Positions 16,494-25,087 of a stretch of 64,000 nt of DNA are shown piece by piece. The notes beneath the pieces were generated by a model, which saw nothing but the letters and a program-made list of their open reading frames with translations, had not been told where the DNA came from and did not search any database. Location of the stretch: NCBI GenBank assembly GCA_034435375.1, contig DAOTXR010000077.1, positions 1 through 64,000 of the forward strand. The letters are read 5' to 3'. This DNA is from DAOTXR01 sp034435375. Its GTDB lineage: Bacteria > Chloroflexota > Anaerolineae > Aggregatilineales > UBA3940. Both the position numbers and the translations under genes were made by a program. Numbering within the stretch: the first letter of the stretch is position 1; each line of letters starts with the position of its first letter.

Positions 16494-16608
16494 GGAGCTG
16501 TCCGCGAATGACTTTGCTCACAGCTCTCGCGATGTGCCCTCATGCGTCTGATGGGCCTGGAACGTTGCTCTTGAGCAGACTCTGACCTGGCATGGTGCGG
16601 AGGACGGG

Positions 16609-17349
16609 ATGCGCTATCGGGCGATCCTGGCCTACGACGGTACGGCCTATCACGGCTTTCAGCGACAGGCAAACGCCTTACCGACCATTCAAGGTGAGGT
16701 CGAGGCAGCCCTGGAGCGTATCAGCGGTCAGCCAGTCGGCGTTATGGGGGCAGGGCGCACCGATGCTGGCGTCCATGCCACGGGGCAGGTCATTGCGTTC
16801 GATTTGGAGTGGCGTCACGGCCCTCAGGCGCTGCGCGATGCGCTCAACGCCAACCTTCCCGACGATATCGCCGTGTGGGTTGTGACAGAGACGCGGCCTG
16901 ACTTTCACCCGCGCTACGATGCGCTGAGCCGGACCTACGTGTACCGACTGTACTGTGCGCCGGTTCGCGATCCGCTGCTGCGCTGGCGTGCGTGGCATCT
17001 GTCTCAGCCTGTCGATGTGGCTGACATTCAGGCAGTGTTGGAAGGTCTGATCGGCCGGCAGGATTTCAGCGCGTTTGGGACACCGCCCGAGGGCGAGAAC
17101 GCGGTCAGAGTGGTGTATGAAGCGCGTTGGGAGACAGGTCCGGCAGGGCAGCATACCTTTACAGTCACTGCTAATGCGTTCCTGTATCGGATGGTCCGAT
17201 CGATAGTTGGGACGCTAGTCCTGGTCGGGCAAGGGCGGATGCCAGCCGAAGCTTTTCGCGATATGCTCGCAGACCGCAAGCGCGGTCTGGCCACTGTGCT
17301 GGCTCCGCCACATGGTCTGACCCTGGCTGCGGTACGGTACATGGACTGA
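16609..17349 (+). CDS. truA: tRNA pseudouridine(38-40) synthase
   Basis: TruA makes pseudouridine at positions 38-40 of the tRNA anticodon arm. The 246-residue sequence has the catalytic aspartate D52 in GAGRTDAGVHATGQ, the N-terminal AYDGTAYHGFQRQ and the FLYRMVRSIVGTLVLVGQGR motif of the C-terminal half. It sits between rplQ and rplM, as in many Firmicutes and Chloroflexi. The start ATG 16609 is preceded by gcggaggac. Confidence 0.95.
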   Translation: MRYRAILAYDGTAYHGFQRQANALPTIQGEVEAALERISGQPVGVMGAGRTDAGVHATGQVIAFDLEWRHGPQALRDALNANLPDDIAVWVVTETRPDFHPRYDALSRTYVYRLYCAPVRDPLLRWRAWHLSQPVDVADIQAVLEGLIGRQDFSAFGTPPEGENAVRVVYEARWETGPAGQHTFTVTANAFLYRMVRSIVGTLVLVGQGRMPAEAFRDMLADRKRGLATVLAPPHGLTLAAVRYMD

Positions 17350-17350
17350 A

Positions 17351-17427
17351 TGTTTGGCCGGATGCGCCTTCGGTCAAGCCTGAGGGTTTCATCAAAGCAG
17401 TTTCTCTTGAAGCCCTTTCGGTGAAAC
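17351..17427 (+). repeat. Two-hairpin repeat element, copy A (before rplM)
   Basis: TTGGCCG pairs with CGGTCAA and GTTTCAT (17386-17392) with GTGAAAC (17421-17427), with an inner GTTTC/GAAGC stem. A second copy with about 70 percent identity by eye and the same pairing lies at 63263-63335. Differences fall partly in compensating positions (CGGTCAA in A against GGCCAA in B), suggesting that the fold is kept. Confidence 0.7.
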
Positions 17428-17496
17428 ATTTGACGCCCGTCATTGGCGCTGCGCTCTCGGCGTGGAGGGTTGGCGGGCACGTGAGGAGTTCTGAGC

Positions 17497-17925
17497 GTGA
17501 AAACTTTTTCGGCAAATCCAGACCAGATCGAGCGCAAATGGTATGTGGTCGATGCCACAGGACAGACCCTGGGGCGGTTGGCAACTCGGATCGCGGTGAT
17601 TCTGCGCGGGAAACACAAGCCCACCTTCACCCCGCACGTCGATTGCGGTGATTACGTGATCGTGGTCAACGCGGAGAAGATCAGCGTTACTGGGAACCGG
17701 ATGGAAGAGAAGTTTTACTACCGTCACTCATGGTATCCCGGCGGGCTGCGCCAGACGAGTCTCCGGGTGATGCTGAAGAAACACCCTGAGCGAGTCATCA
17801 TCGAGGCGGTGCGGCGTATGCTGCCCAAGACCAACCTGTCCCGTCACGTGCTGAAGAAACTGAAAGTGTACGCTGGGCCAGAGCATCCGCACCAAGCTCA
17901 GAAGCCGGAGTTGCTGGCACTATAG
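17497..17925 (+). CDS. rplM: 50S ribosomal protein L13
   Basis: A 142-residue L13: KWYVVDATGQTLGRLATRIA, GDYVIVVNAEKISVTGNRME and the RHSWYPGGLRQTSLRVMLKK region are characteristic. The start is a GTG, supported by a gaggag Shine-Dalgarno at 17483-17488. L13 is an early assembly protein of the 50S subunit. It forms the usual pair with rpsI, 31 to 61 bases downstream depending on the rpsI start. Confidence 0.96.
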   Translation: MKTFSANPDQIERKWYVVDATGQTLGRLATRIAVILRGKHKPTFTPHVDCGDYVIVVNAEKISVTGNRMEEKFYYRHSWYPGGLRQTSLRVMLKKHPERVIIEAVRRMLPKTNLSRHVLKKLKVYAGPEHPHQAQKPELLAL

Positions 17926-17986
17926 ACAACCGGTCCGTATGTGATCGGGTACTGGGATGGCTACAGATCAGGAGAAGGGCAACGGA

Positions 17987-18385
17987 ATGTCTGAACAGCG
18001 CTACTTCGAAGGTGTTGGACGTCGTAAGTCCGCAACGGCGCGGGTGCGTATCTACCCCGGTGGAACGGGCAACTTCACCGTCAATGACAAACCGGCGGTT
18101 GAATATTTTCCCCGCGTGGGGGATATGAACGAGACAATGAAACCGCTGTTGGTGAGTGGTCTGGCCGGCAAGGTCGATGTGACTGTGGTGGTCAAAGGGG
18201 GTGGTATCACAGGCCAGACGGACGCGGTGCAGCTCGGCATGGCGCGTGCGCTGATCAAGTATGATGAAGGGCTGCGCTCGCAGCTTCGCAAAGCTGGCCT
18301 TCTGACTCGCGATGCGCGTGAGAAGGAACGCAAAAAGCCGGGTCTCAAGCGCGCTCGCAAGGCCCCGACCTACACCAAGCGTTAG
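17987..18385 (+). CDS. rpsI: 30S ribosomal protein S9
   Basis: The 132-residue protein has the S9 signature YFEGVGRRKSATARVRIYPG, the GGGITGQTDAVQLGMARAL motif and the end KRARKAPTYTKR, whose last residue reaches the P-site tRNA. ATG 17987 is preferred over ATG 17957 because ggagaaggg at 17971-17979 is ideally placed. The terminator at 18509-18531 closes this transcription unit. Confidence 0.96.
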   Translation: MSEQRYFEGVGRRKSATARVRIYPGGTGNFTVNDKPAVEYFPRVGDMNETMKPLLVSGLAGKVDVTVVVKGGGITGQTDAVQLGMARALIKYDEGLRSQLRKAGLLTRDAREKERKKPGLKRARKAPTYTKR

Positions 18386-18508
18386 GCGTGGGAGAAATTG
18401 CCCCCTGCCGATATGTTGATGGATATGGCGGCTGTCGAGCGGGGTCGAAGCGCCCGGCAAGTGCGCCCTATGTCCGCATCTCTGGCCTGACCCAGAGATT
18501 GATTCCAC

Positions 18509-18531
18509 AGACCGCGCAAGCGGTCTCTTTT
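18509..18531 (+). terminator. Intrinsic terminator ending the ribosomal cluster
   Basis: AGACCGC (18509-18515) and GCGGTCT (18520-18526) form a perfect seven-base-pair stem closed by a GCAA tetraloop, followed by CTTTT. This is a classical rho-independent terminator. It lies 124 bases after rpsI and immediately before the ribosome-binding site of the next gene. Confidence 0.85.
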
Positions 18532-18553
18532 GTCCCTGGGAGAGACGGTCGAC

Positions 18554-19588
18554 ATGCAGCACGAAATCACAGTTCCTTCCCAGCTGCTTGACGAGCACGG
18601 ACGGCTGATCCAGCAGGGGTGGGCACGTCAGCCGCTGCTCGATTGCAACTTGGAAAATGTGTCGTTCTACGCGGTCAAGCCGCTCCAATTTCTGCGTGTC
18701 AAGCGGTGGGACTACTATGCTGCGTTCACTCCCACACACTTCTTTTCGGCCACGGTAGCTGATATTGGCTATGTAGGCAACGTGTTTGTCTACCTGATCG
18801 AGTTTGAGTCGAAATGGTTTCACGAAGAATCGCTGTTGATCCCGCTGGCCAGAGGAGTCAGCTTGCCACGCAACAGTACCGAGGGTGATGTAGTCTTCGA
18901 TAACGGCCAGGCGCGCCTCGAGTTCCTGCTTGGTGAGGATACTCGCCGCGTCGTCGTGAACTGGCCTGCTTTCGACCACGGAAAGGGCATCACCGCGGAT
19001 GTGGTCTTACACTGCCCGCCAGATCATGAGTCGATGGTCAGTGCTCTGCCGTTCAGCGATAAGCGTTTCTTCTACACCCGCAAAACCAACAGCCTGCCTG
19101 CTGAAGGCTGGATCACGCATGGAGATCGCCGTATCGAGGTCGCACGCGAGGTGTCGTTAGGCGGTATGGATTGGGGGCGGGGAGTGTGGGAGTACACGAG
19201 CTTCTGGAACTGGGCAAGCACATCGGCCTACCTGCCGGATGGGCGCCGGTTCGGTTTGAATCTGGGCAACGAAGTCGGCGATCCGTGCCCTGCTACGGAC
19301 AATGCATTCTTTCTCGATGGTCGCATCCACAAACTGGGGCGCGTTCCGTTCGAGTATGATCCCAGCGATTACATGAAACCGTGGCGATTCGTGGCAGAGG
19401 ATGGGCGAATCGAGCTGGAGTTTGTGCCGTTTCTGGAGCGGATCGCCAAGACCAACCTGGTGATTTTGAGCAGTGAAGTGCATCAGATGTTTGGCCAGTA
19501 CTCAGGCACAGTCGTGACCGACCAGGGTGAGAAGATCGCCATCAAAAACGTGATCGGCTTTGCTGAAGAGCACCACGCACGCTGGTAG
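18554..19588 (+). CDS. DUF2804 family protein
   Basis: The 344-residue protein matches the DUF2804 family as I know it: the start HEITVPSQLLDEHGRLIQQG, the tryptophan- and aromatic-rich core (LRVKRWDYYAAFTPTHFFSA), GGMDWGRGVWEYTSFWNWAS and the C-terminal GQYSGTVVTDQGEKIAIKN. No signal peptide or membrane segment is seen, and no enzymatic activity is established for the family. ATG 18554 has a gggagaga Shine-Dalgarno. It is 14 bases before a methyltransferase, so the two are probably co-transcribed. Confidence 0.8.
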   Translation: MQHEITVPSQLLDEHGRLIQQGWARQPLLDCNLENVSFYAVKPLQFLRVKRWDYYAAFTPTHFFSATVADIGYVGNVFVYLIEFESKWFHEESLLIPLARGVSLPRNSTEGDVVFDNGQARLEFLLGEDTRRVVVNWPAFDHGKGITADVVLHCPPDHESMVSALPFSDKRFFYTRKTNSLPAEGWITHGDRRIEVAREVSLGGMDWGRGVWEYTSFWNWASTSAYLPDGRRFGLNLGNEVGDPCPATDNAFFLDGRIHKLGRVPFEYDPSDYMKPWRFVAEDGRIELEFVPFLERIAKTNLVILSSEVHQMFGQYSGTVVTDQGEKIAIKNVIGFAEEHHARW

Positions 19589-19602
19589 CGTGCATCAGGA
19601 CC

Positions 19603-20442
19603 ATGGTTGTGCTGTCTCATTACCAGGTGAGGCCGCTGGTGGCTGCCCGCCAGGCGGGTGAGGCGACAGCCACCATCTCTCCCGATCTGAACCTGACGGT
19701 TGCCGTGGTGAAGCTCGACGGTGAGGGTGCGCTATTCCCTGCCGGGGAACGCCTGCGCTGGGCCGATGCCGAGGAGATCGCTGTCTCTGAGAACAAGTGC
19801 TACCTGCTCGAAATGGAAGGTGTACGCGAGATTCGCACGTTCTCAGAGGTCATGGGATGGGTGCGCAGCCTGTACCCGACGCCCGGTGCGCCGTCGATGT
19901 TGGTGGCGGGTATGGTGATGCACCGCATCGAGGGCATTGACCCACACCGCGATACGCTAAACAAGATTGGGGCGATTGCGCCTGTAGTCGGCTGGGTGCT
20001 GGATACGGCCACCGGGCTGGGCTACACGGCCATTGAGGCGGCGCGAACTGCCGAGCACGTCGTCACGGTTGAGATCGACCCGGCCAGTCTGGAGATCGCC
20101 CGCCTGAACCCCTGGTCGCAGCCGCTGTTTGACCACTCCAAGATCGAGCAGATTGTGGGCGACGTGTGGGACGTGGTCGAAGGTGCAGAAGACGCAACTT
20201 TCTCGCGCGTCATTCATGATCCACCGACATTTAGCTTGGCCGGTGACCTGTATTCTGCCGACTTTTATGCCGAGCTGCACCGGGTGCTGCGACGGAGGGG
20301 GCGTCTATTTCACTATGTGGGCGACCCGGCCAGCAAGTCAGTGCAGCGAGTACAGCATGGCGTCATTGAGCGGTTGAAAAAGGCCGGGTTCAGCCGGGTG
20401 GTGGCTGCGCCACGCGCGTTTGGTGTGGTCGCGTACTGGTGA
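19603..20442 (+). CDS. Predicted class I SAM-dependent methyltransferase (COG2521-like)
   Basis: The 279-residue protein has a methyltransferase half from about residue 105: motif I VLDTATGLGYTAIEAAR, acidic motif II VVTVEIDPASLEIARLN, and VIHDPPTFSLAGDLYSADFY as the motif IV region. The pattern resembles the archaeal-type predicted methyltransferases of COG2521. The N-terminal 100 residues have no clear match. The substrate is unknown. It sits between the DUF2804 gene and mazG, with gaps of 14 and 9 bases, implying one operon. Confidence 0.8.
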   Translation: MVVLSHYQVRPLVAARQAGEATATISPDLNLTVAVVKLDGEGALFPAGERLRWADAEEIAVSENKCYLLEMEGVREIRTFSEVMGWVRSLYPTPGAPSMLVAGMVMHRIEGIDPHRDTLNKIGAIAPVVGWVLDTATGLGYTAIEAARTAEHVVTVEIDPASLEIARLNPWSQPLFDHSKIEQIVGDVWDVVEGAEDATFSRVIHDPPTFSLAGDLYSADFYAELHRVLRRRGRLFHYVGDPASKSVQRVQHGVIERLKKAGFSRVVAAPRAFGVVAYW

Positions 20443-20451
20443 GAGGACATA

Positions 20452-21975
20452 GTGAGCAGCAATGCAAAGAATCTCAGACAGGATGAAAGACCCGTGGCAG
20501 TGACTATTGTCGGGCTGGGCCCTGGTGACCCAGGGCAGCTCACGCGGCAGGCGTGGGAGGTTCTGTCGCAAGCAGGCGAAGTGCACTTGAGGACGCGCAT
20601 CCATCCGACGGTGCCGTACCTCCCAGCAGGACCGGTCTATCACAGCTTTGACGATCTGTACGAAACGGCAGAGGACTTTGACGCGGTATACGATACCATC
20701 GTGCACCGGCTGGTCGAGTGTGCGTCGAAGGGCGGTGAGGTGATCTACGCCGTGCCCGGCGATCCGATGGTGGCCGAAGGTTCGGTCACACGCCTGCTTG
20801 GGGTATGTGGAGAGAATGGGCTGTCGGTCAGGATCGTGAGCGGGGTCAGCTTCATCGAGCCAACGCTGGCTGCGCTGGGCGTCGATGCTCTTCCGGGCCT
20901 GCAATTGGTCGACGGGACTGACTTGGCTGCTGCTCACCACCCCCCGATCAATCCAGACTACCCGGCGTTGGTGGCGCAGGTCTACAGCCGCGATCTGGCT
21001 GCTGAAGTTAAGCTAACCCTGATGAATCAATACGCAGACGAACATCCTGTCAGGCTGGTCCATGCTGCTGGAACGCCCGATCAGCGTGTGGAGGACCTGC
21101 CCCTGTATGAGCTTGGCTGGCAGGCCGTCAGCCACCTGACCTCGCTGTACATACCTCGCTTCGACCCGACGGCGGATACAGTGACAGGCTTTGAGGGTTT
21201 CCAGGAGACTATCGCTCATCTGCGGGCGCCAGACGGCTGTCCCTGGGATCGTGAGCAGACGCATCAGACGCTCCGCAAGAACCTGCTTGAAGAGGCTTAC
21301 GAAGTGCTCGATGCCATCGACGCCGATGATGCTGAACGTCTCTTGGAGGAGTTGGGCGACCTGTTGCTCCAGGTCGTGCTACATAGCCAGATCGCGGTCG
21401 ACGAGGGTGAGTTTCACATGGCAGAGGTGATCCGCCACATCGATGCCAAGATCAAGCGCCGACACCCCCATGTATGGGGAGAGGTAGACGTAAATGGCAG
21501 CGCCGCGCAGGTGACGATCAACTGGGAGCAGATCAAGGCCCAGGAGCGCGCTGAAAACGGTCAACAGGAGCGTAGCCTGCTCGACGGTGTGCCGAAAACG
21601 CTGCCCGCGCTGGCCCAGGCTCACGAATATGACTCGCGGGCGGCGCGTGTAGGCTTTGACTGGCCGGACGAAGCCGGTGTAGCCGAGAAGTTCCATGAGG
21701 AAGTTGACGAGCTGCGCGAGGCGAAGACCGGCTCTGAGCGTTTCCACGAGATAGGTGATGTGCTGTTCGTGACGGCGGTGTGGGCGCGGTGGATGGGCAT
21801 CAACCCGGAGGATGCACTACGCGCTGCCAACCGACGCTTCTACGATCGTTTCACGTACATCGAGCGTAGGGCGCGTGAGCAAGGTCGTGCGCTGCGCGAC
21901 ATGACGCTGGCAGAGATGGACGCCCTGTGGAACGAGGGTAAGAAGCAGAGGCGGGGCGCTGATGGGGCGAGGTAG
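20452..21975 (+). CDS. mazG: MazG nucleoside triphosphate pyrophosphohydrolase with tetrapyrrole-methylase-like N-terminus
   Basis: The 507-residue protein is a fusion of the YabN type. Residues about 15-240 resemble the SAM-dependent tetrapyrrole methylase fold (VTIVGLGPGDPGQLTRQAWE, IYAVPGDPMVAEGSVTRLLG). The MazG part starts near 250 (LRAPDGCPWDREQTHQTLRK, LEEAYEVLDAID, EELGDLLLQVV) and includes a second, weaker MazG repeat around 400-455. MazG hydrolyses non-canonical NTPs. The start is GTG 20452 with gagagga upstream. Confidence 0.92.
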   Translation: MSSNAKNLRQDERPVAVTIVGLGPGDPGQLTRQAWEVLSQAGEVHLRTRIHPTVPYLPAGPVYHSFDDLYETAEDFDAVYDTIVHRLVECASKGGEVIYAVPGDPMVAEGSVTRLLGVCGENGLSVRIVSGVSFIEPTLAALGVDALPGLQLVDGTDLAAAHHPPINPDYPALVAQVYSRDLAAEVKLTLMNQYADEHPVRLVHAAGTPDQRVEDLPLYELGWQAVSHLTSLYIPRFDPTADTVTGFEGFQETIAHLRAPDGCPWDREQTHQTLRKNLLEEAYEVLDAIDADDAERLLEELGDLLLQVVLHSQIAVDEGEFHMAEVIRHIDAKIKRRHPHVWGEVDVNGSAAQVTINWEQIKAQERAENGQQERSLLDGVPKTLPALAQAHEYDSRAARVGFDWPDEAGVAEKFHEEVDELREAKTGSERFHEIGDVLFVTAVWARWMGINPEDALRAANRRFYDRFTYIERRAREQGRALRDMTLAEMDALWNEGKKQRRGADGAR

Positions 21976-22035
21976 CGAAACAGAGGGGGGAATCTAAAAG
22001 GATGGATCCGCATCAGACCCATCCTCAAGCGAAAG

Positions 22036-22110
22036 TCGGGGCGGGCGGATTTGAACCGCCGACCTCATGGACCCGAACCATGCGCGCTATCCAAACTGCG
22101 CTACGCCCCG
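22036..22110 (-). tRNA. tRNA-Pro (anticodon CGG)
   Basis: Read on the minus strand, CGGGGCG (5' acceptor) pairs with CGCCCCG (3' acceptor). The D arm is GCGC...GCGC, the anticodon stem CATGG/CCATG holds the loop TTCGGGT, giving anticodon CGG for the proline codon CCG, and the T arm is GGCGG TTCAAAT CCGCC. The discriminator base is A and no CCA is encoded. The C1-G72 pair fits bacterial tRNA-Pro. Confidence 0.95.
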
Positions 22111-22245
22111 CTCAGACGGCGGCAGGTAGTATAGCGCACTCCAGAGTGCAAGCCAAAAAGTGATGACGATCAGACGAGGTTAGGATTTAAGGTCGAGGCG
22201 TTCTCATCTCGGAAGCAAGAGCTGACTCAACCTAGGCGGAGCTAA

Positions 22246-22881
22246 ATGTCTCAAACTGCCAACACGCAACCTCCTCAACGCAGGAACCTGACCGACATCC
22301 TGCGGCAGGTGTTCGGACCGCTGGTCAATTGGCTGGCCGGCGGACTGGTGGGGCTGGGGTTAGGGCCAGATGTATTGACGGTGATCGGCCTGATCCTGTC
22401 AGCCGTGGCGGGCTACTTTGCAGCTTGTGGCCTGTACGAGCCTGCTGCTGTGATGATCCTGGTGGGAGGGGCCTTTGATGCGCTGGATGGGGCAGTAGCT
22501 CGTCTGAGCAACAGAGTCAGCCGCTTTGGGGCGCTGCTTGACTCGACCCTGGATCGCTATGGGGAGGCGCTGATCTTCATGGGTCTGGGCTATGACCTTG
22601 GCCGCCGGGCGCAGTGGGTGGGTGTGCTCTTGGCATCCATTGCATTATTCGGTTCGGTAATGGTCAGCTACACTCGCGCTCGATCAGAAGGATTGGGTAT
22701 TGACAATAAGGTGGGTGTGCTATCGCGCGTGGAACGACTGATCATCCTGGTTCTGGCCTTGCTCACTCGCCAAATGATGATTGGCCTGTGGGTGCTGGCC
22801 ATCCTGACTCATGTGACGGTCGTGCAGCGTATGTGGAATGCTTTTTGGCAGACCCGTTCCAAGCATGAAGAGAAACCATGA
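22246..22881 (+). CDS. CDP-alcohol phosphatidyltransferase family protein
   Basis: This 211-residue membrane enzyme has the full family signature D78-x2-D81-G-x2-A-R...G95-x3-D99-x3-D103 (in FDALDGAVARLSNRVSRFG and LLDSTLDR), which binds CDP-linked lipid and divalent metal. About five or six hydrophobic segments follow. It transfers a phosphatidyl group to an alcohol; whether the acceptor is glycerol phosphate or inositol phosphate cannot be told. Its stop overlaps the next ATG by four bases, so it is coupled to the Lgt-like gene. Confidence 0.88.
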   Translation: MSQTANTQPPQRRNLTDILRQVFGPLVNWLAGGLVGLGLGPDVLTVIGLILSAVAGYFAACGLYEPAAVMILVGGAFDALDGAVARLSNRVSRFGALLDSTLDRYGEALIFMGLGYDLGRRAQWVGVLLASIALFGSVMVSYTRARSEGLGIDNKVGVLSRVERLIILVLALLTRQMMIGLWVLAILTHVTVVQRMWNAFWQTRSKHEEKP

Positions 22882-23723
22882 CCTTCACGCGCTATGGAAT
22901 CGACCTAGGGGCGGTGAAGATCAGTTTCTTCGGCCTGATCGTCCTCTTTGGGATAGCTGTCGGCGGTGTCGTGGCAGGCTACGCTGCACGCCGACGTGGT
23001 GAGGACGCTAGCGTGGTGCCTGATCTGCTAGCCTGGGGGTTGGTGAGCGGCCTCGTGGTCGGGCGGCTTTTCTACATTGTAAACCCACCTCCCTCGGTCA
23101 CGATCTACTACAATCGGCAGTGGTATCTGACTCATTTCTTTGACTTGCAGGCTGGCCCGTTGGCGATCTGGAGCGGTGGATTGGGCATGGCAGGGGTCAT
23201 GGTCGGGGCGACCCTGGCTGTAGTGATTGCGCTCTGGCGTCGTCGCTTGCGTCTCACTCTCTGGGCTGACATCCTCAGCCCAGCACTCATGGCCTTGCTG
23301 GCCATCACTGGCTGGGCGAATGTCGTTGATGAACACCTCTGTGGGCCACCGACTCGGCTGCCGTGGGGGATGGCGCTGGGACGCCGCGTGCCACCCTACG
23401 ACGATCTCACGCTCTATCCCCCCTCAACACGCTTCCACCCGACGCCTGCCTATGTGGCGCTGTGGGCGCTCGTGGCGCTGGCGGTGGTGTGGCTCATCCA
23501 GCGCCGGGCGGGCAATCCCCTGTGCGAGGGCGATGTGGCGCTGCTGACCCTGGCCGTGTACCTGCCCGGCCTGTTCCTGGCGGACTTTCTACGGGTTGAT
23601 CTGAGCCTCTCGGTAGCTGGATTGTCAGGCGTGCAGGTGTTGGCAGCACTCATCTATGGGGTTGTCGTGGCCGTGGGGGTCAGACGTCTGACGATCCGGA
23701 AGTCGATGAGAGCAACGTCCTAG
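22878..23723 (+). CDS. Prolipoprotein diacylglyceryl transferase-like membrane protein, divergent active site
   Basis: The 281-residue polytopic protein follows the Lgt layout: an entry helix, GRLFYIVN, WSGGLGMAGVMVG, a GWANVVDEHLCG segment and RFHPTPAYVALW. Compared with E. coli Lgt, the histidine of the HGG motif is replaced (MAG), the arginine of GRLGN is tryptophan, and the glutamate of the SQLYE motif is missing. It may therefore be an Lgt homologue with a changed or lost activity. A real lipobox protein elsewhere in this window implies another Lgt in the genome. It overlaps the CDP-alcohol transferase gene by four bases. Confidence 0.7.
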   Translation: MTFTRYGIDLGAVKISFFGLIVLFGIAVGGVVAGYAARRRGEDASVVPDLLAWGLVSGLVVGRLFYIVNPPPSVTIYYNRQWYLTHFFDLQAGPLAIWSGGLGMAGVMVGATLAVVIALWRRRLRLTLWADILSPALMALLAITGWANVVDEHLCGPPTRLPWGMALGRRVPPYDDLTLYPPSTRFHPTPAYVALWALVALAVVWLIQRRAGNPLCEGDVALLTLAVYLPGLFLADFLRVDLSLSVAGLSGVQVLAALIYGVVVAVGVRRLTIRKSMRATS

Positions 23724-24042
23724 AGGCATGTCCCTGTTGATCCAGCTATAATCTTTTAAGATGCTGTCTGCGCATGACTGCCAGGCAATGAACTGGTTTA
23801 GTCTGTTGGACTTTTGGCTGTCTGAACTGCCTACAACCTTACTCTCTTTCCATTCGAGAGAGAGGAAGGAGCGAGTGAGATCGGGGATCGGGCAGGCCAG
23901 AGTAAGGTGAGCAGACGAGAAAAACCTGGACCACTGCAATGATGACGATTGTGGGTGTGGGTAGAGATCGCATGGGCTGAGCCAGAATGTAACCAGTCTT
24001 GGATCGGTGGTGGGGCTTCGACAGCAGAAAAGCGGTGGGCTA
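23724..24042. other. 319-base region without a supported gene
   Basis: A TATAAT hexamer occurs at 23747-23752 but no acceptable -35 element precedes it. A modest inverted repeat, CTCTCT with AGAGAG, lies near 23840-23862. I see no convincing ORF, RNA gene or terminator. It presumably contains the promoter of the ABC transporter genes. Confidence 0.5.
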
Positions 24043-24957
24043 ATGATTGAGACGCAGGAACTGACCAAACACTTCGAAGATGTTGTGGCCGTTACAGGAG
24101 TTAGCCTTGTTGTGCACCCAGGCGAAGTATTGGCGCTGCTGGGGCCGAATGGCGCAGGCAAGACGACGACCGTCCGTATGCTGACCTCGATCCTGGCGCC
24201 GACATCGGGCACAGCGCGCGTGGCAGGCTATGATGTGGTGACTCAACCTGAGCAGGTCCGCGCCAGTATTGGTGTGCTCACCGAACATCATGGTCTATAC
24301 CTGCGCATGAACGGTATGGAGTACCTGGACTTCTTTGGCAAGCTGTACGGACTCGACAGCCACATGCGGCGCAAACGTAGCCTGTCGCTGGCCGAGCGTT
24401 TCGGCTTGCTTGGAGCGCTGGATCGTCGAATTGGCGAGTATTCCAAGGGAATGCGCCAGAAGCTTGCTCTCGTGCGTGCTATGCTGCACGATCCTGCCGT
24501 TCTGCTGCTCGACGAACCGACCTCAGCCATGGACCCGCACAGTGCGCGTTTAGTTCGCGACGCCATTAAAGACCTGCGTGGGGATGGCCGGACGATCATT
24601 CTATGCACGCACAACCTGCCCGAAGCCGAGGAACTGGCCGACTGTATTGCCATCATCAGGCGTGGCGAGATCATCGCACGGGGCACGGTGCTTGAGCTCA
24701 AAGCCAATTTGCTGGGTCCTCCCCTGCTGGAGCTTCGCTTGGCCACCAGCGTCAATGGGTTGATCGAGAACCTCTCGGATCTGGTCAGCATTGACAGCCA
24801 TGGGCATAACTGGGTGCGCTATCGAACGCCAGAGCCGTCGCTGGTTAATCCGAGGATTTTGCGCCAGCTTGTTGAACATGGGATTGAGGTCGTGACGCTC
24901 AGCGAAGTGCCGCAGAGTCTGGAAGAGGTCTATCTGCGAGTTGTAAGCCAGAGTTAA
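24043..24957 (+). CDS. ABC transporter ATP-binding protein
   Basis: The 304-residue ATPase has Walker A GPNGAGKTT at 34-42, the signature region around EYSKGMRQKLALVRAM and Walker B VLLLDEPTSAMDP, followed by a switch histidine in ILCTHN. A C-terminal regulatory part of about 80 residues is typical of the DrrA/NatA-like exporters. ATG 24043 is favoured over the upstream GTG at 24007. The permease gene lies 130 bases downstream, giving a two-gene ABC-2 exporter of unknown substrate. Confidence 0.93.
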   Translation: MIETQELTKHFEDVVAVTGVSLVVHPGEVLALLGPNGAGKTTTVRMLTSILAPTSGTARVAGYDVVTQPEQVRASIGVLTEHHGLYLRMNGMEYLDFFGKLYGLDSHMRRKRSLSLAERFGLLGALDRRIGEYSKGMRQKLALVRAMLHDPAVLLLDEPTSAMDPHSARLVRDAIKDLRGDGRTIILCTHNLPEAEELADCIAIIRRGEIIARGTVLELKANLLGPPLLELRLATSVNGLIENLSDLVSIDSHGHNWVRYRTPEPSLVNPRILRQLVEHGIEVVTLSEVPQSLEEVYLRVVSQS

Positions 24958-25087
24958 AATGGGTTCCGTCTGGCAGAGGCGGGGTGGGTTTGTAGTTTTG
25001 TTCACAGACTAGCATTTGCCCTTGCCCTGGCTGGTTGTTTGGTTTAAGGCCTGGGATCGAGGGGCTTATCGGTAGACAGGATTGGCA

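Noticed and set aside
17798..18979. 393-codon open frame on the minus strand
   Set aside because: It lies antisense to rplM, rpsI and the DUF2804 gene, has no ribosome-binding site and no recognisable domain; a GC-rich shadow frame.
23747..23752. TATAAT hexamer taken as a possible promoter
   Set aside because: No -35 element at 16-18 bases; isolated hexamers occur by chance.
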